This document shows, in pieces, positions 26,646 through 41,164 of a DNA stretch of 64,000 nucleotides. Source of the DNA: Variovorax sp. OV329. Its GTDB lineage: Bacteria > Pseudomonadota > Gammaproteobacteria > Burkholderiales > Burkholderiaceae_C. Location of the stretch: positions 150,322-214,321 of the forward strand of contig NZ_FOUG01000009.1 in the NCBI RefSeq assembly GCF_900114785.1. The letters are read 5' to 3'. Below the pieces are notes generated by a model that was given only the letters and a program-made list of their open reading frames with translations, searched no databases and was not told the DNA's origin. Made by a program: the position numbers and the translations under genes. Every line of letters begins with the position of its first letter. Position 1 is the stretch's first letter.

Positions 26646-29273
26646 TCAGACCACCACGTTGACCAGGCGGCCAGGCACGACGATGACCCGCTTGGGGCTG
26701 GCGCCTTCGGCAAACTTGACGAAGCCTTCGCTGGCCAGCGCGATCGTCTCGATCTCCTGCTTGCTGGCGCCCGCGGGCACAAGCAGCGAGCCGCGCAGCT
26801 TGCCGTTGACCTGCAGCATGAGCTCGATCTCGTCCTGCTCCAGCGCGGTCTCGTCCACCGTGGGCCAGGGGGCGTCGAGCAGGTCGCCGTGCCCCTTGTC
26901 GTAGTCCAGGGCCTGCCAGAGCTCGAAGGCCAGGTGCGGCGTCGCCGGGTACAGCGTACGCAGCAGGATGCCGAAGCCCTCGCGCGCCGCGGCGATGTCG
27001 CCGGCGTCCGCAGGCTTGAAGCCCTCCAGCGCGTTGAGCAGCTTCATTGCGCCCGACACCACCGTGTTGTATTGCATGCGCTGGTAGTCGTAGTCGATCT
27101 GGCGCAGCACGGTGTGAACCTCATAGCGCAGCGCCTTCGCGGCCTTGCCGAAGTTGGGCGCGGCGGCAGCGCCCTCGCCCAGTTCCTTGAGCTGCACGCC
27201 GTAGTTCCACACTCGGCGCAGGAACCGGTAGGAGCCTTCCACCGCCGCGTCGTTCCACTCCAGCGTGGCCTCGGGCGGCGCGGTGAACATGGTGTACAGG
27301 CGCGCGGTGTCGGCGCCGTATTTCTCGATGAGCTCCTGCGGATCGACACCGTTGCGCTCGCTCTTGCCCATCTTGCCCACGCCGCCGTACTGCACCTCGG
27401 TGCCGTCGGCCAGCCTGCCGCCGACCACGTGGCCGGCGGCGTCCAGCTTGGGCGTGACTTCCGAGGGCGGGTGGTAGTCCTTGCCGCCCTTCGCGTTGCG
27501 GGTGAAGAAGATGTGGTTGAGCACCATGCCCTGCGTGAGCAGGCGGCTGAAGGGCTCGTCGATGGTCACCAGGCCCAGGTCGCGCATGACCTTGGTCCAG
27601 AAGCGCGCATACAGCAGGTGGAGGATCGCGTGCTCGATGCCGCCGATGTACTGGTCCATCGCCATCCAGTACTGCGCGCCCTCGCCGACCATGGCCTGGT
27701 CGTTCTTCGGGTCGCAGTAGCGCATGAAGTACCAGGACGAATCCACGAAGGTGTCCATGGTGTCGGTCTCGCGGCGCGCGGCCTTCCCGCACACCGGGCA
27801 GGTCACGCCGGCGTGGAAGCCCTCGTGCTTGTTCAGCGGGTTGCCGCTGCCGTCGGGGACGCAGTCGGTGGGCAGCACCACCGGCAGGTCCTTCTCGGGC
27901 ACGGGCACGGCGCCGTGCTCATCGCAGTGGATGATCGGGATCGGCGTGCCCCAGTAGCGCTGGCGGCTCACGCCCCAGTCGCGCAGGCGCCAGGTGGTCT
28001 GCAGGCCGCCCAGGCCCTTCTGCTCCAGCGCATGCGCCACGGCCTTGACGGCCTCCTGGTAGTTCATGCCGCTGAAGTTGTCGGAGTTGATGGTGATGCC
28101 GCGCTCCTTGTCGGCATACCAGTCCTGCCACTTGTGATAGTCGAAGTGGGGCTCGTCCTCCACCAGCACCACCTGCAGGATGTCGATGTTGTACTTGTTG
28201 GCGAAGGCGAAGTCGCGCTCGTCGTGCGCCGGCACGCCCATCACGGCGCCGTCGCCGTAGCTCATGAGCACGTAGTTGCCCACCCACACCGGCACCTGCT
28301 CCTCGGTGATGGGATGGGTCACGGTGAAGCCCGTGGGCACGCCCTTCTTCTCCTGCACGGCCAGCTCGGCCTCGGTGGTGCCGCCGGCCTTGCATTCGTC
28401 GATGAAGTTGGCCACGCCCAGGTTGCTGCGCGCTGCCAGCTGGGCCAGCGGATGCTCCGGCGCCACGGCGCAGAAGGTGACGCCCATGATGGTGTCCGCA
28501 CGCGTGGTGAACACGTACATGCGGCCGTCCTGGACCAGCTTGCCCTCGTGGTCCTTGATGCTGTGGGTGAAGGCGAAGCGCACGCCCTCGCTCTTGCCGA
28601 TCCAGTTCTCCTGCATCAGGCGCACGCGCTCGGGCCAGCCGGGCAGCTTGTGCTGGGTGTAGTCCAGCAATTCGGGGGCGTAGTCGCTGATCTTCAGGTA
28701 GTAGCCGGGGATCTCGCGGCGCTCGACCGGCGCGCCGGTGCGCCAGCCCTTGCCATCCACCACCTGCTCGTTGGCCAGCACGGTCTGGTCGACCGGGTCC
28801 CAGTTGACCACCTGGGTCTTGCGGTAGGCGATGCCCTTTTCCAGCATCTTCAGGAACAGCCACTGGTTCCACTTGTAGTAGCTGGGATCGCAGGTGGCGA
28901 CCTCGCGGCTCCAGTCGATGGCCAGGCCCATGGCCTGCAGCTGGCCCTTCATGTAGGCGATGTTGTCCATCGTCCAGGCGGCCGGGGGCACGCCGTTCTT
29001 CAGGGCGGCGTTCTCGGCCGGCAGGCCGAAGGCGTCCCAGCCCATGGGCATGAGCACGTTGTAGCCGCTCATGCGCAGGTAGCGCGTGAGCATGTCGTTG
29101 ATCGTGTAGTTGCGCACGTGGCCCATGTGCAGCTTGCCGCTGGGGTAGGGCAGCATGGAGCAGGCGTAGTACTTCTTCTTGTTCGCGTCTTCGGTCACGC
29201 GATAGGCGTCGGCCGAGGCCCACTTGGCCTGGGCAGCGGATTCGACGTCGGCGGGTTTGTAGCTGGAATTCAT
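26646..29273 (-). CDS. leuS: leucyl-tRNA synthetase, 875 aa
   Basis: It charges tRNA-Leu. The class I HIGH motif is HMGH at residues 49-52 and the KMSKS motif is KMGKS near 634-638. The editing domain (around [20 protein letters not shown]) and zinc-type motif [18 protein letters not shown] are present. The length of 875 is normal. The frame is open for a further 490 codons upstream on the antisense side of the alpha-glucosidase gene. [11 protein letters not shown] at 29273 is the true family start. Confidence 0.97.
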   Translation of the reverse strand: MNSSYKPADVESAAQAKWASADAYRVTEDANKKKYYACSMLPYPSGKLHMGHVRNYTINDMLTRYLRMSGYNVLMPMGWDAFGLPAENAALKNGVPPAAWTMDNIAYMKGQLQAMGLAIDWSREVATCDPSYYKWNQWLFLKMLEKGIAYRKTQVVNWDPVDQTVLANEQVVDGKGWRTGAPVERREIPGYYLKISDYAPELLDYTQHKLPGWPERVRLMQENWIGKSEGVRFAFTHSIKDHEGKLVQDGRMYVFTTRADTIMGVTFCAVAPEHPLAQLAARSNLGVANFIDECKAGGTTEAELAVQEKKGVPTGFTVTHPITEEQVPVWVGNYVLMSYGDGAVMGVPAHDERDFAFANKYNIDILQVVLVEDEPHFDYHKWQDWYADKERGITINSDNFSGMNYQEAVKAVAHALEQKGLGGLQTTWRLRDWGVSRQRYWGTPIPIIHCDEHGAVPVPEKDLPVVLPTDCVPDGSGNPLNKHEGFHAGVTCPVCGKAARRETDTMDTFVDSSWYFMRYCDPKNDQAMVGEGAQYWMAMDQYIGGIEHAILHLLYARFWTKVMRDLGLVTIDEPFSRLLTQGMVLNHIFFTRNAKGGKDYHPPSEVTPKLDAAGHVVGGRLADGTEVQYGGVGKMGKSERNGVDPQELIEKYGADTARLYTMFTAPPEATLEWNDAAVEGSYRFLRRVWNYGVQLKELGEGAAAAPNFGKAAKALRYEVHTVLRQIDYDYQRMQYNTVVSGAMKLLNALEGFKPADAGDIAAAREGFGILLRTLYPATPHLAFELWQALDYDKGHGDLLDAPWPTVDETALEQDEIELMLQVNGKLRGSLLVPAGASKQEIETIALASEGFVKFAEGASPKRVIVVPGRLVNVVV

Positions 29274-29438
29274 GCGATCTCGACAGGGGATCGGCGCCGG
29301 GCCTGTTCTCAAGACAGGCCGCAAGGGGCCACAACGTGCTGGACCAGGGATTATCGCGGCATCGCCTGCCACTCCGCTGACGCGGGGCTGGCCCATTTCT
29401 CGCGTGCCAAAATGAAACACAACCAAAAGGGTGCGTGC
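29274..29438. promoter_or_regulatory. divergent leuS / GH13 promoter region
   Basis: The 165-bp gap holds GATAAT on the minus strand (29350-29355), a good -10 for leuS without a clear -35. It also holds a leader hairpin GGCCTGT-N7-ACAGGCC (29300-29320) within the likely leuS 5' untranslated region. On the plus strand AAAGGG precedes the GH13 ATG. No T-box or other known leader was recognised. Confidence 0.35.
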
Positions 29439-31094
29439 ATGGGCAGCAGGGGCGAGGACTGGTGGCGCGGCGCGGTGATCTACCAGATCTACCCGCGCAG
29501 CTTCATGGACAGCAACGGCGACGGCATCGGCGACCTGCCGGGCATCACGTCGCGGCTGGACCACGTCGCCGGCCTGGGGGTGGACGCCATCTGGGTCTCG
29601 CCCTTCTTCCGCTCCCCGATGAAGGATTTCGGCTACGACGTGGCCGACTACCGCCAGGTCGACCCCATGTTCGGCACGCTGGCCGACTTCGACGCCCTGC
29701 TGGCCCGGGCGCACGATCTGGGGCTGAAGGTCATCATCGACCAGGTGCTCTCCCACACCTCCGACCAGCATGCCTGGTTCGCCTCCAGCCGCGCCAGCCG
29801 GGAGAGCCCGCAGGCCGACTGGTACGTCTGGGCCGACCCCCGGCCGGACGGCACGCCGCCCAACAACTGGCTCTCGGTCTTCGGCGGTCCGGCCTGGCAG
29901 TGGGACACGCGCCGGCGCCAGTACTACCTGCACAGTTTCCTGGTGGAGCAGCCCGACCTCAACTTCCACTGTCCCGAGGTGCAGGAGGCCCTGCTCGACG
30001 AAGTGCGCTTCTGGTGCGAGCGGGGCGTGGACGGCTTCCGCTTCGATGCCTGCAACCACCAGTTCCACGATGCAAGGCTGCGCGACAACCCGCCGGCCCG
30101 GGCCGAGGCCATCGACGAGGTGAGCACGGTGCGGGCCGACAACCCCTACGCCATGCAGCAGCACTTGTACGACAAGAGCCAGCCGGAGAACCTGGCCTTC
30201 CTGGAGCGGCTGCGGGGCCTGCTGGACGAGTACGGCGCCGTCGGACTGGGCGAAGTGGGCGACGAGAACGCCCCGCCGGTCATGGCGCGCTACACCGAGC
30301 GCGGCCGGCGGCTGCACCTGGCCTACAGCTTCTCGCTGCTGACCACCGAGCACAACGCCGCCCACCTGCGTAAGCAGGTGCAGGCCCTGGACGACGCACT
30401 GGCGGAAACCGGCGGATGGGGCTGCTGGGCCGTTTCCAACCACGACGTGCCCCGCGTGGCCAGCCGCTGGAGCGCAGGCGGACCGCTCGACGCCCGGCGC
30501 GACAAGATGTGGCTGGCCCTGCTGCTGTCCCTGCGCGGCAGCGCCAGCGTCTACCAGGGCGAGGAACTGGGCCTGCCGGAGGCCGAGGTGCCTTTCGAGC
30601 GACTTCAGGACCCCTACGGCCTGGCCTTCTGGCCCGAATTCAAGGGCCGCGACGGCGCCCGCACCCCCATGCCCTGGCAGGCCGACGCCGGGCACGGCGG
30701 CTTCTCGGCCGGCAGCGCCGAGCCCTGGCTGCCGGTGTCCGAGGTGCACCTGCCCCTGGCGGTGGACCGGCAGGCGCAGGACCCTCTCTCCATGCTCAGC
30801 TACAGCCGCGGACTGCTCGCATGGCGCCGCCGCCAGCCCCTGTTGCGCACGGGCGGCATGCGCTTCGTCGACGTGCCCGAGCCCTTCCTGTGCTTCGAGC
30901 GCTTCGAAGGCGATGCGGTCCTACAGGCCCTGTTCAACCTGTCGGGCCAGCGGGCCACGCTGCGCCTGCCCAACATGCTGGTTCCGCTGGCCGGTTCGCC
31001 CTTCCTGGATGCGAAGCTGGACGGCGACCTCGTCCTGGAACTGCCGCCCTACGGCGTGTTCATGGGAGTACCCATCGATGCCGCTGCTGCCTGA
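29439..31094 (+). CDS. GH13 alpha-glucosidase (subfamily 23-like), 551 aa
   Basis: It hydrolyses or transfers alpha-linked glucose from short maltosaccharides. The sequence closely follows the Xanthomonas-type alpha-glucosidases: [20 protein letters not shown], nucleophile Asp203 in [11 protein letters not shown], acid/base Glu272 in GLGEVGDE and the SNHDVPR transition-state Asp. An AAGGG motif before the ATG at 29439 supports this start over one at 29412. It heads the glycogen cluster, and glgB starts inside its last 17 bases. Its job is probably to finish off oligosaccharides released by GlgX and GlgP. Confidence 0.9.
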   Translation: MGSRGEDWWRGAVIYQIYPRSFMDSNGDGIGDLPGITSRLDHVAGLGVDAIWVSPFFRSPMKDFGYDVADYRQVDPMFGTLADFDALLARAHDLGLKVIIDQVLSHTSDQHAWFASSRASRESPQADWYVWADPRPDGTPPNNWLSVFGGPAWQWDTRRRQYYLHSFLVEQPDLNFHCPEVQEALLDEVRFWCERGVDGFRFDACNHQFHDARLRDNPPARAEAIDEVSTVRADNPYAMQQHLYDKSQPENLAFLERLRGLLDEYGAVGLGEVGDENAPPVMARYTERGRRLHLAYSFSLLTTEHNAAHLRKQVQALDDALAETGGWGCWAVSNHDVPRVASRWSAGGPLDARRDKMWLALLLSLRGSASVYQGEELGLPEAEVPFERLQDPYGLAFWPEFKGRDGARTPMPWQADAGHGGFSAGSAEPWLPVSEVHLPLAVDRQAQDPLSMLSYSRGLLAWRRRQPLLRTGGMRFVDVPEPFLCFERFEGDAVLQALFNLSGQRATLRLPNMLVPLAGSPFLDAKLDGDLVLELPPYGVFMGVPIDAAAA

Positions 31095-33243
31095 ATCCGA
31101 GATCCGCGCCCTGATGCGCGCCGAACATGGCGACCCCTTCGCCGTGCTGGGACCGCACCAGGACGCGGACGGCCTGTGGGTGCGTGCCCTGCTGCCCGGC
31201 GCGCGCTCGGTGGCGGCCGTGCAGGCCAGTTCCGGCTGGCCGCTGGCCGAACTGGAGCGCCAGGGCGAGTCGGACGTGTTCGCCGCCCTGGTGCCGGCCG
31301 CCGAGGCGCGCCTGGGCTACCGCCTGCAGGTGGACTGGGGCACGCACGCCTTGCAGCTGGACGACCCCTACCGCTTCCCGCCCGTGCTGGGCGACACCGA
31401 CGTCTGGCTGCTGGCCGAGGGCACGCACCTGCGCCCCTTTGAACAGCTGGGCGCGCACCTGCGCGAGATGGAGGGCGTCCAGGGCACGGCCTTCGCCGTG
31501 TGGGCGCCCAACGCGCGCCGCGTCTCGGTGGTGGGTGACTTCAACAACTGGGACGGCCGCCGCCACATGATGCGGCTGCGCCGCGAGTGCGGCGTCTGGG
31601 AAATCTTCGCGCCGCACGTGGCGGCCGGCGATGCCTACGAGTACGAGATCCTGTCCGGCAGCGGCGAGCTGCTGCGCAAGTCCGACCCCTACGGCTTTGC
31701 CGCCCGGCTGCGGCCCGAGACCGCCAGCGTGGTGCAGGCCCTGCCGCGCCCGGTGGCCCTGCCGGCGGAGCGGGCACAGGCCAACGGGCGCGACGCGCCC
31801 ATCAGCATCTACGAGGTGCACCTGGGCTCCTGGCGGCGCAAGAACGGCCACGAGTGGCTGACCTACCGCGAACTGGCCGACACGCTGGTGCCTTACGTGC
31901 GCGACCTGGGCTTCAGCCACATCGAACTGCTGCCCATCAGCGAGTTTCCCTTCGACGGCTCCTGGGGCTACCAGCCCATCGGCCTGTACGCGCCCACCTC
32001 GCGCTTCGGCACGCCGGAGGACTTCCGTGCCTTCGTCGAGGCGGCGCATGCGGCCGGGCTGGGCGTGATCCTCGACTGGGTGCCGGCGCACTTCCCCACC
32101 GACCCGCACGGCCTGGGCCGCTTCGACGGCAGCGCGCTCTACGAGTACGCCGACCCCCGCGAGGGCTTCCACCACGACTGGAACACGCTCATCTTCAACT
32201 ACGCCCGCACCGAGGTGCGCAACTACCTGGTGGGCAACGCGCTGTACTGGCTGGAGCGCTACGGCGTGGACGGGCTGCGGGTGGACGCGGTGGCCTCCAT
32301 GCTGTATCGCGACTACAGCCGACCGGCCGGCCAGTGGGTCCCCAACGTGCAGGGGGGGCGCGAGAACCTGGAAGCCATCGACTTTGTTCGCCGCATGAAC
32401 CAGGTGGTGGGCGTGCAGCGGCCCGGCGCCTTCACGGTGGCGGAAGAATCCACGTCATTCCCCGGCGTGACGCGCCCGCCCGAGCATGGCGGCCTTGGCT
32501 TCCATTTCAAGTGGAACATGGGCTGGATGAACGACACCCTCGCCTACGTGGGCCTGGACCCGGTGTACCGACCGCACCACCACCAGCAGGTGACCTTCGG
32601 CCTGATGTACGCGCACAGCGAGAACTTCGTGCTGCCCTTCTCGCACGACGAGGTGGTGCACGGCAAGGGCTCGATGATCGGGCGCATGCCCGGCGACGAG
32701 TGGCAGAAGTTCGCGGGCCTGCGCAACCTCTACGGCTACCTATGGGCCTACCCGGGCAAGAAGCTGCTCTTCATGGGCGGCGAGTTCGCACAGTACGCCG
32801 AGTGGAACCACGAGCGCAGCCTGGACTGGCACCTTCTCGACCACGCGCCGCACCAGGGCATCCAGCGGCTGGTGCGCGACCTCAACAACGTGTATCGCCA
32901 CTTCCCGGCCCTGCACGAGATGGACTGCGAGGCCCAGGGCTTCGAGTGGATCGTGCACGACGACAAGGCCCACTCGGTGTTCGCCTTCGTGCGCCGCTCG
33001 GCCGACGGAAAGTTCGTGCTCGCGGTGTGCAACTTCACGCCGGTCGTGCGCCACGGCCACCGCCTGGGCGTGCCCGAAGCCGGCGCCTACCGCGAGATCA
33101 TCAACACCGACAGCGCCGTCTATGGCGGCAGCGGCGTGGGCAACGGCGTGCTGCCCGCCGAGGCCGTGCCCTGGCAGGGCCAGGCGCAGTCGCTGGTGAT
33201 GACGCTGCCGCCGCTGGCCACCTTGCTGTGGGTGCTGGTCTGA
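31078..33243 (+). CDS. glgB: 1,4-alpha-glucan branching enzyme, 721 aa
   Basis: It makes alpha-1,6 branches in glycogen. The domain order is normal: N-terminal CBM48-like modules (to about 230, with [20 protein letters not shown]), then the GH13 barrel with nucleophile Asp in [13 protein letters not shown] (near 405), acid Glu in [11 protein letters not shown] (near 454) and SHDEVVHGK, and a C-terminal beta domain. GGGAG nine bases before the ATG at 31078 decides the start. It overlaps the end of the alpha-glucosidase gene by 17 bp, so translation is probably coupled. Confidence 0.95.
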   Translation: MPLLPESEIRALMRAEHGDPFAVLGPHQDADGLWVRALLPGARSVAAVQASSGWPLAELERQGESDVFAALVPAAEARLGYRLQVDWGTHALQLDDPYRFPPVLGDTDVWLLAEGTHLRPFEQLGAHLREMEGVQGTAFAVWAPNARRVSVVGDFNNWDGRRHMMRLRRECGVWEIFAPHVAAGDAYEYEILSGSGELLRKSDPYGFAARLRPETASVVQALPRPVALPAERAQANGRDAPISIYEVHLGSWRRKNGHEWLTYRELADTLVPYVRDLGFSHIELLPISEFPFDGSWGYQPIGLYAPTSRFGTPEDFRAFVEAAHAAGLGVILDWVPAHFPTDPHGLGRFDGSALYEYADPREGFHHDWNTLIFNYARTEVRNYLVGNALYWLERYGVDGLRVDAVASMLYRDYSRPAGQWVPNVQGGRENLEAIDFVRRMNQVVGVQRPGAFTVAEESTSFPGVTRPPEHGGLGFHFKWNMGWMNDTLAYVGLDPVYRPHHHQQVTFGLMYAHSENFVLPFSHDEVVHGKGSMIGRMPGDEWQKFAGLRNLYGYLWAYPGKKLLFMGGEFAQYAEWNHERSLDWHLLDHAPHQGIQRLVRDLNNVYRHFPALHEMDCEAQGFEWIVHDDKAHSVFAFVRRSADGKFVLAVCNFTPVVRHGHRLGVPEAGAYREIINTDSAVYGGSGVGNGVLPAEAVPWQGQAQSLVMTLPPLATLLWVLV

Positions 33244-33262
33244 GCCGGGCCGACGGAGCGCC

Positions 33263-35320
<2,058 letters not shown>

Positions 35321-35406
35321 GAGCCAGAGCGCCCGCGCGGTGCTAGTGTGCGGGGGCACGGGAAACTCATTGCAGTTCGGTCAGTACACATCAGGAGGCA
35401 AACAAG

Positions 35407-36708
35407 ATGGACGACGACGTCAACACGCAATCCCAGCTCCAGGCGCACCAGTTGGTGCGCCGCACCATCGCGCTGGTGCTGGCCGGCGGCCGCGGCTCGC
35501 GGCTCAAGCAGCTCACCGACAAGCGGGCCAAGCCGGCGGTGTATTTCGGTGGCAAGTTCCGCATCATCGACTTCGCGCTGTCCAACTGCCTGAACTCGGG
35601 CATCCGGCGCATGGCGGTGGTCACGCAGTACAAGTCGCATTCGCTCATGCGGCACCTGCAGCGCGGCTGGAGCTTCCTGCGCGCCGAGCTCAACGAGATG
35701 GTGGACGTGCTCCCGGCGCAGCAGCGCATGGGCGACGAGCACTGGTACCGCGGCACCGCCGACGCGGTGTATCAGAACCTGGACATCATCCAGACCCGCT
35801 CCACCCCGCATGACTACGTCGTGGTGCTCGCCGGCGACCATGTCTACAAGATGGACTACTCCATCATGCTCATGGACCACGTGAAGCACGGGCGCGGCTG
35901 CACGGTGGGCTGCATCGAGGTGCCGCGCATGGAGGCCACCGCCTTCGGCGTGATGGCCATCGATGCCGACCGCAAGATCATGGAATTCCTGGAGAAGCCC
36001 GCCGATCCGCCGCCCATGCCCGGCAAGCCGGAGGTGGCGCTGGCCAGCATGGGCATCTACATCTTCGATTCCCAGTACCTCTACCAGCTGCTGGAGGAGG
36101 ACAACGGCAACCCCGCCTCCAGCCACGACTTCGGCAAGGACATCATCCCCCGAGCCGTGGCCTCGGGCCGTGCGCTGGCGCATCCCTTCGGCATGTCCTG
36201 CGTGACGCGGGCCCACCGCGGCGGCGACGCGCCGGCCTACTGGCGCGACGTGGGCACGATTGATGCATTCTGGGCTGCCAACCTCGACCTGGCCTCGATC
36301 ACCCCCGAGCTGGACATCTATGACACCAACTGGCCCATCTGGACCTACCAGCGCCAGCTGCCTCCCGCCAAGTTCGTGCTCGATCGCGACGGAAAGCACG
36401 GCATGACGGTGAACACCATCGTCTCGGGCGGCTGCATCGTCTCGGGCTCCAAGGTGAGCAGCTCGGTGCTGTTCTCGGGCGTACGTGTGCATTCCTACTG
36501 CGACATCAACGAGGCGGTGCTGCTGCCGGACGTGGAAGTGGGGCGCGGCTGCCGCCTGAACCGCGTGGTGATCGACCGCGCCTGCGTGCTGCCCGACGAC
36601 ACCGTGATCGGCGAAGACCCGGTGCTGGACGCCGCGCGCTTCGAGCGCACCGAAGGCGGCGTGGTGCTGGTCACGCGCGAGATGCTCAAGCGGCTGGTCA
36701 CCCCCTGA
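35407..36708 (+). CDS. glgC: glucose-1-phosphate adenylyltransferase, 433 aa
   Basis: It makes ADP-glucose and is the committed step of glycogen synthesis. The pyrophosphorylase loop [20 protein letters not shown] (about 21-40) and the glucose-1-phosphate site [13 protein letters not shown] are clear. [22 protein letters not shown] and a left-handed beta-helix C-terminus (about 310-420) follow. An AGGAGG eight bases upstream gives a strong start. It shares one base with the following glgA (TGATG), so the two synthesis genes are coupled. Confidence 0.96.
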   Translation: MDDDVNTQSQLQAHQLVRRTIALVLAGGRGSRLKQLTDKRAKPAVYFGGKFRIIDFALSNCLNSGIRRMAVVTQYKSHSLMRHLQRGWSFLRAELNEMVDVLPAQQRMGDEHWYRGTADAVYQNLDIIQTRSTPHDYVVVLAGDHVYKMDYSIMLMDHVKHGRGCTVGCIEVPRMEATAFGVMAIDADRKIMEFLEKPADPPPMPGKPEVALASMGIYIFDSQYLYQLLEEDNGNPASSHDFGKDIIPRAVASGRALAHPFGMSCVTRAHRGGDAPAYWRDVGTIDAFWAANLDLASITPELDIYDTNWPIWTYQRQLPPAKFVLDRDGKHGMTVNTIVSGGCIVSGSKVSSSVLFSGVRVHSYCDINEAVLLPDVEVGRGCRLNRVVIDRACVLPDDTVIGEDPVLDAARFERTEGGVVLVTREMLKRLVTP

Positions 36709-38177
36709 TGCCCATGCGGATCCTCCAGGTCACGGCCGAGATCTTTCCCCTGCTCAAGACCGGTGGCCTGGCGGATGTCGCCGGCGCCCTGCCGCTCGCC
36801 CTGCTGGCCGCGGGCCAGGACGTGCGGGCGCTGCTTCCGGGCTTTCCCGCCATCGCGGCCGGCGTGCGCGACGCGCAGACCGTGGCCGAGTTCGACGCGC
36901 CCTGGGGCGAGCGCGTGGGCCTGCGCCTGGGGCGTATCGTCACCGCCGGGGCGCCGGACCTGCCGGCCTACTGGATCGACGCGCCAGCGCTCTACGACCG
37001 GCCCGGCAATCCCTACGAAGATGCCTCGCGCAGCCCCTACAGCGACAACCACCGGCGCTTCGCCCTGCTGGGCTGGGTGGCGGCGCGCCTGGCGCAAGGG
37101 CTGGACGCGAACTGGCAACCCGAGGTGGTGCATGCGCACGACTGGCATGCGGCCCTCGCCCCGGCCTACCTCGCCTTCACGCCCGACAACGGCAAGCCGC
37201 GCGCGGGCAGCGTGTTCACCATCCACAACCTGGCCTACCAGGGCCTGTTCGCGCCCTGGCACCTGGGCGAGCTGGGCCTGCCGCCGGCGGCCTTCGGCAT
37301 GAACGGGCTGGAGTACCACGGTCAGCTGTCCTTCATGAAGGGCGGCCTGGTCTTCGCCGACCGGCTCACCACGGTGAGCCCCACCTACGCCCGCGAGATC
37401 CAGACGCCCGAACAGGGCTTCGGCCTGGACGGTTTGCTGCGGCACCGCGCCGGTGCGCTCTCGGGCATCCTCAACGCGGTCGACGACCAGGTCTGGAACC
37501 CCGCCACAGACAAGCTGCTGCCCGAGCGCTTTGACCCGCGCCGCATGGGCGGCAAGGCGCGCTGCAAGGCGGCGCTGCAGGAAGAGCTGGGCCTGGCGCC
37601 CGAGGCGGATGCGCCGCTCTTCGTGGTGGTGAGCCGCCTGACCGAGCAGAAGGGCCTGCACCTGGTGCTGCACGGGCTGGATGCGCTGCTCGCCCAGGGC
37701 GGCCAGCTGGCGCTGCTGGGCAGCGGCGACGCCGCGCTCGAATCCGCCTTCCGCGACCGCGCCAATGCGGCGCCCCGATCGGTGAGCGTGACCCTGGGCT
37801 ACAGCGAGCCGCTGGCCCACCGCCTCTTCGGCGCCGGCGACGTCACGCTGGTGCCCTCGCGCTACGAACCCTGTGGCCTCACGCAGATGTACGGCCTGAA
37901 GTACGGCAGCCTGCCGCTGGTGCACCGCGTCGGCGGCCTGGCCGACACCGTCACCGACAGCACCCTGGAGGACATGGCCGCCGGCACCGCCACGGGCTTC
38001 GCCTTCAACGAGTTCAGCGATACCGCCTACGAGCGCGCCCAGCGCCGCGCCTTCGCCCTGTTCCGGCGATCCGCCGACTGGCGCGCGGTGCGCAGCAGTG
38101 CAATGCGCCGCCCGGCGGACTGGGCGAATGCGGCGGCCGGCTACGTCGATGTGTACCGCCAGGCGCTGGCCCGCTGA
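36708..38177 (+). CDS. glgA: glycogen synthase, 489 aa
   Basis: A GT5 enzyme that adds glucose from ADP-glucose to the glycogen chain. [13 protein letters not shown] at about 15-27 binds ADP-glucose. The GT-B C-terminal domain includes [16 protein letters not shown] and [18 protein letters not shown]. Length is typical. The ATG overlaps the glgC stop by one base, and a second ATG two codons later would also serve. It is followed by glgP after 46 bp. Confidence 0.95.
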   Translation: MPMRILQVTAEIFPLLKTGGLADVAGALPLALLAAGQDVRALLPGFPAIAAGVRDAQTVAEFDAPWGERVGLRLGRIVTAGAPDLPAYWIDAPALYDRPGNPYEDASRSPYSDNHRRFALLGWVAARLAQGLDANWQPEVVHAHDWHAALAPAYLAFTPDNGKPRAGSVFTIHNLAYQGLFAPWHLGELGLPPAAFGMNGLEYHGQLSFMKGGLVFADRLTTVSPTYAREIQTPEQGFGLDGLLRHRAGALSGILNAVDDQVWNPATDKLLPERFDPRRMGGKARCKAALQEELGLAPEADAPLFVVVSRLTEQKGLHLVLHGLDALLAQGGQLALLGSGDAALESAFRDRANAAPRSVSVTLGYSEPLAHRLFGAGDVTLVPSRYEPCGLTQMYGLKYGSLPLVHRVGGLADTVTDSTLEDMAAGTATGFAFNEFSDTAYERAQRRAFALFRRSADWRAVRSSAMRRPADWANAAAGYVDVYRQALAR

Positions 38178-38223
38178 TCCCCACGACACACAAACACAAG
38201 ACAGGGAAGAAAGAACTCCACCC

Positions 38224-40695
38224 ATGACGACCGAAGCCTTCAAGTACGACCACCCCGACCGCGACGTGGCCGCCTTCAAGCGGGCCGTGGCCAACAAGCT
38301 GATGTACGCCGTCGGCAAGGACCCGGTGGCTGCCAGCCAGGACGACTGGCTGCATGCCACCGCCCTGGCCGTGCGCGACCAGCTCGTGGAGCGCTGGATG
38401 GCCACCACGCGCGCCCAGTACGCCCAGCGCCTCAAGCGCGTGTACTACCTGTCGATGGAGTTCCTGATCGGCCGCACCTTCACCAACGCCATCCTGGCGC
38501 TGGAGCTGCAGGACACCGTGAAGGAGGCGCTGGCCGACTTCGGCGTGGACGTCGAGCAGCTGGCCGAGCGCGAGCCCGACGCGGCCTTGGGCAACGGCGG
38601 CCTGGGCCGGCTCGCGGCCTGCTTCCTCGACTCCATGGCCACGCTGGGCGTGCCGGGCTTCGGCTACGGCATCCGCTACGAGTACGGCATGTTCCGCCAG
38701 CGCATCGTCGAGGGCCAGCAGGTGGAGACGCCCGACTACTGGCTCACGCGCGGCAACCCCTGGGAGTTCGTGCGGCCCGAGGTCAACTACCGCGTGCGCT
38801 TCGGCGGCCACGTGCAACGCGCGGGCGGCAAGAACGCGCCCTACGGCGCCGCGCGCTGGATCGACACGCACGACGTGCTCGCCGTGGCCTACGACACCAT
38901 CATTCCCGGCTACGGGACGCAGGCCACCAACACGCTGCGCCTGTGGTCCGCCCGCGCCACCGAGGAGATCGACCTCAAGGCCTTCAACCGCGGCAACTAC
39001 ATGGAGGCGGTGGAAAGCAAGAACCACTCGGAGAACGTGTCGCGGGTGCTCTATCCCGACGACTCCACGCCCTCGGGCCGCGAGCTGCGGCTGCACCAGG
39101 AATACTTCTTCGTCAGCGCCAGCGTGCAGGACATGCTGCACCGCTACCTGCGCAACCACACCGGCTTCGACGAGCTGCCGGGGCAGCTGAGCATTCACCT
39201 GAACGACACGCACCCGGTGCTGGCCGTGCCGGAGCTGATGCGCCTGCTCATCGACGACCACGATCTGCCCTGGGACACGGCCTGGGCGCACACGCAGAAG
39301 ATCTTCAGCTACACCAACCACACGCTGATGCACGAGGCGCTGGAGACCTGGCCGGTGGACATGTTCGGCCGCATCCTGCCGCGCCACCTGCAGATCATCT
39401 TCGACATGAACTCGCGCTTCCTGGCGCAGGTGGCGCAGCAGCACGGCAACGACGTGGAGCTGATGCGCCGACTGTCCCTCATCGACGAGAACGGCGAGCG
39501 GCGCGTGCGCATGGCCTACGTGGCGGTGCTGGCGAGCCACTCGGTCAACGGCGTGTCGGAGCTGCACTCGGAGCTGATGAAGCAGTCCATCTTCGCGGAC
39601 TTCGCCAGGCTCTTTCCCGAGCGCTTCAACAACAAGACCAACGGCGTCACGCCACGGCGCTGGCTGGCGCAGGCCAACCCGCCGCTGGCCAAGCTGCTGG
39701 ACCACCGCATCGGCCGCGGCTGGCGGCGCGACCTGAACCAGCTGGAGTCGCTCAGGCCGATGACGCAGCAGCCGGCCTTCGTGCGGGCCTTCCGGCATGC
39801 CAAGCGCGAGAACAAGCTGCGCCTGGCCAACTGGGTGGAGCAGCACCTGAACATCGTGCTGGACACCGACGCCCTGTTCGACATGCAGGTCAAGCGCATG
39901 CACGAGTACAAGCGCCAGCTGCTCAACGTGCTGCACGTGGTCACGCGCTACCACCGCATCCTGGACGAGCCCGATGCGAGCCATGTGCCGCGCGTGGTGG
40001 TGTTCGCCGGCAAGGCCGCCTCGGCCTACCACATGGCCAAGCTGGTGATCCGGCTCATCAACGACGTGGCGGCGGTGGTCAACGCGGACGAGCGGGTGAA
40101 CAAGCTGCTGAAGGTGGTGTTCCTGCCCAACTACAGCGTGAGCCTGGCCGAGACGATCATCCCGGCGGCCGACCTGTCCGAGCAGATCTCCACCGCGGGC
40201 ACCGAGGCCTCGGGCACCGGCAACATGAAGTTCGCGCTCAACGGCGCACTCACCATCGGCACGCTGGACGGCGCCAACGTCGAGATGCGCGACGCGGTGG
40301 GCGCGGAGAACTTCTTCATCTTCGGCAACACCACGGCGCAGGTGGCCGACATCCGCGCCAGCGGCTATGCGCCGCGCGAGTTCTACGAGGGCAACCTGGA
40401 ACTGCAGCGCGTGCTGGACAGCATCCGCGACGGCCTGTTCTCGCCCGGCGAGCCGGCGCGCTACCAGGAGGTGTTCGATGCGCTGGTGAACTGGGGCGAC
40501 CACTACCTGCTGCTGGCCGACTACGCCAGCTACGTGCAGACGCAGGAGCAGGTGGACGCGCTCTACCGCGACCCGGATGCCTGGACGCGCACCGCCATCC
40601 TCAACGTGGCGGGCATGGGCCGCTTCTCCTCGGATCGCACCATCGCCGAGTACTCGCACCAGATCTGGAACACCCGGCCGGTGAACCTGGCCTAG
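38224..40695 (+). CDS. glgP: glycogen phosphorylase, 823 aa
   Basis: It releases glucose 1-phosphate from glycogen ends. It shows the GT35 signatures [37 protein letters not shown] and [20 protein letters not shown], with the PLP-binding Lys near 669. Length matches the maltodextrin/glycogen phosphorylase family. It closes the glycogen cluster. Having synthesis (glgC, glgA, glgB) and breakdown (glgX, glgP, GH13) on one strand suggests joint transcription, with control at enzyme level. Confidence 0.96.
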   Translation: MTTEAFKYDHPDRDVAAFKRAVANKLMYAVGKDPVAASQDDWLHATALAVRDQLVERWMATTRAQYAQRLKRVYYLSMEFLIGRTFTNAILALELQDTVKEALADFGVDVEQLAEREPDAALGNGGLGRLAACFLDSMATLGVPGFGYGIRYEYGMFRQRIVEGQQVETPDYWLTRGNPWEFVRPEVNYRVRFGGHVQRAGGKNAPYGAARWIDTHDVLAVAYDTIIPGYGTQATNTLRLWSARATEEIDLKAFNRGNYMEAVESKNHSENVSRVLYPDDSTPSGRELRLHQEYFFVSASVQDMLHRYLRNHTGFDELPGQLSIHLNDTHPVLAVPELMRLLIDDHDLPWDTAWAHTQKIFSYTNHTLMHEALETWPVDMFGRILPRHLQIIFDMNSRFLAQVAQQHGNDVELMRRLSLIDENGERRVRMAYVAVLASHSVNGVSELHSELMKQSIFADFARLFPERFNNKTNGVTPRRWLAQANPPLAKLLDHRIGRGWRRDLNQLESLRPMTQQPAFVRAFRHAKRENKLRLANWVEQHLNIVLDTDALFDMQVKRMHEYKRQLLNVLHVVTRYHRILDEPDASHVPRVVVFAGKAASAYHMAKLVIRLINDVAAVVNADERVNKLLKVVFLPNYSVSLAETIIPAADLSEQISTAGTEASGTGNMKFALNGALTIGTLDGANVEMRDAVGAENFFIFGNTTAQVADIRASGYAPREFYEGNLELQRVLDSIRDGLFSPGEPARYQEVFDALVNWGDHYLLLADYASYVQTQEQVDALYRDPDAWTRTAILNVAGMGRFSSDRTIAEYSHQIWNTRPVNLA

Positions 40696-40789
40696 GGTCG
40701 CCAAGGGCGGCGAGCGTCAAACGCCGGCTCACACGCCCGGCCGGCATCCTGGGGCTTCCTCATCCACCCCTGTCGTGAAAGGAAGTGCC

Positions 40790-41065
40790 ATGCCCAAGTA
40801 CGTGATCGAGCGCGCCATCCCCGGGATCGGCGCGGCCAAGCCCGCCGAACTGCAGGCCATCTCGCAGAAGTCGTGCAGCGTGCTCAACGAGCTGGGCCCC
40901 GAGGTCCAGTGGGTTCACAGCTACGTGACCGGCGACAAGATCTACTGCATCTACCAGGCGGTCAATGCCGAGCTGGTGCGGGAGCACGCGCGGCGCGGCG
41001 GCTTCCCGGCCGACAGCGTGGCCGCCGTGGCCGCGGTCATCGACCCGGCCACCGCCGAGGCCTGA
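40790..41065 (+). CDS. DUF4242 (nickel-binding SCO4226-like) protein, 91 aa
   Basis: A small ferredoxin-like-fold protein. The family pattern is clear: KYVIERAIPGIG at the start, then ELQAISQKSCSVLNELGPEV, WVHSYVTGDKIYCIY and HARRGGFPADSV. The Streptomyces relative SCO4226 binds nickel, but the role here is unknown. An AAAGGAAG motif precedes the ATG at 40790. The BTAD regulator begins 99 bp later on the same strand, and the two are probably linked. Confidence 0.85.
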   Translation: MPKYVIERAIPGIGAAKPAELQAISQKSCSVLNELGPEVQWVHSYVTGDKIYCIYQAVNAELVREHARRGGFPADSVAAVAAVIDPATAEA

Positions 41066-41164
41066 GCGGCCGGCAGCCCTCCCTTGCAGCGCCGGGCCAT
41101 GCGCGACACCATGGCGGGCCCCCTGGACCGTCCGGGGTGGCGCTCATCCTCCGGAGGGCGACCC

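Noticed and set aside
29274..30749. N-terminal extension of leuS by about 490 codons
   Set aside because: The extension lies antisense to the alpha-glucosidase gene and looks like shadow sequence. The leuS start at 29273 gives the normal 875-residue enzyme.
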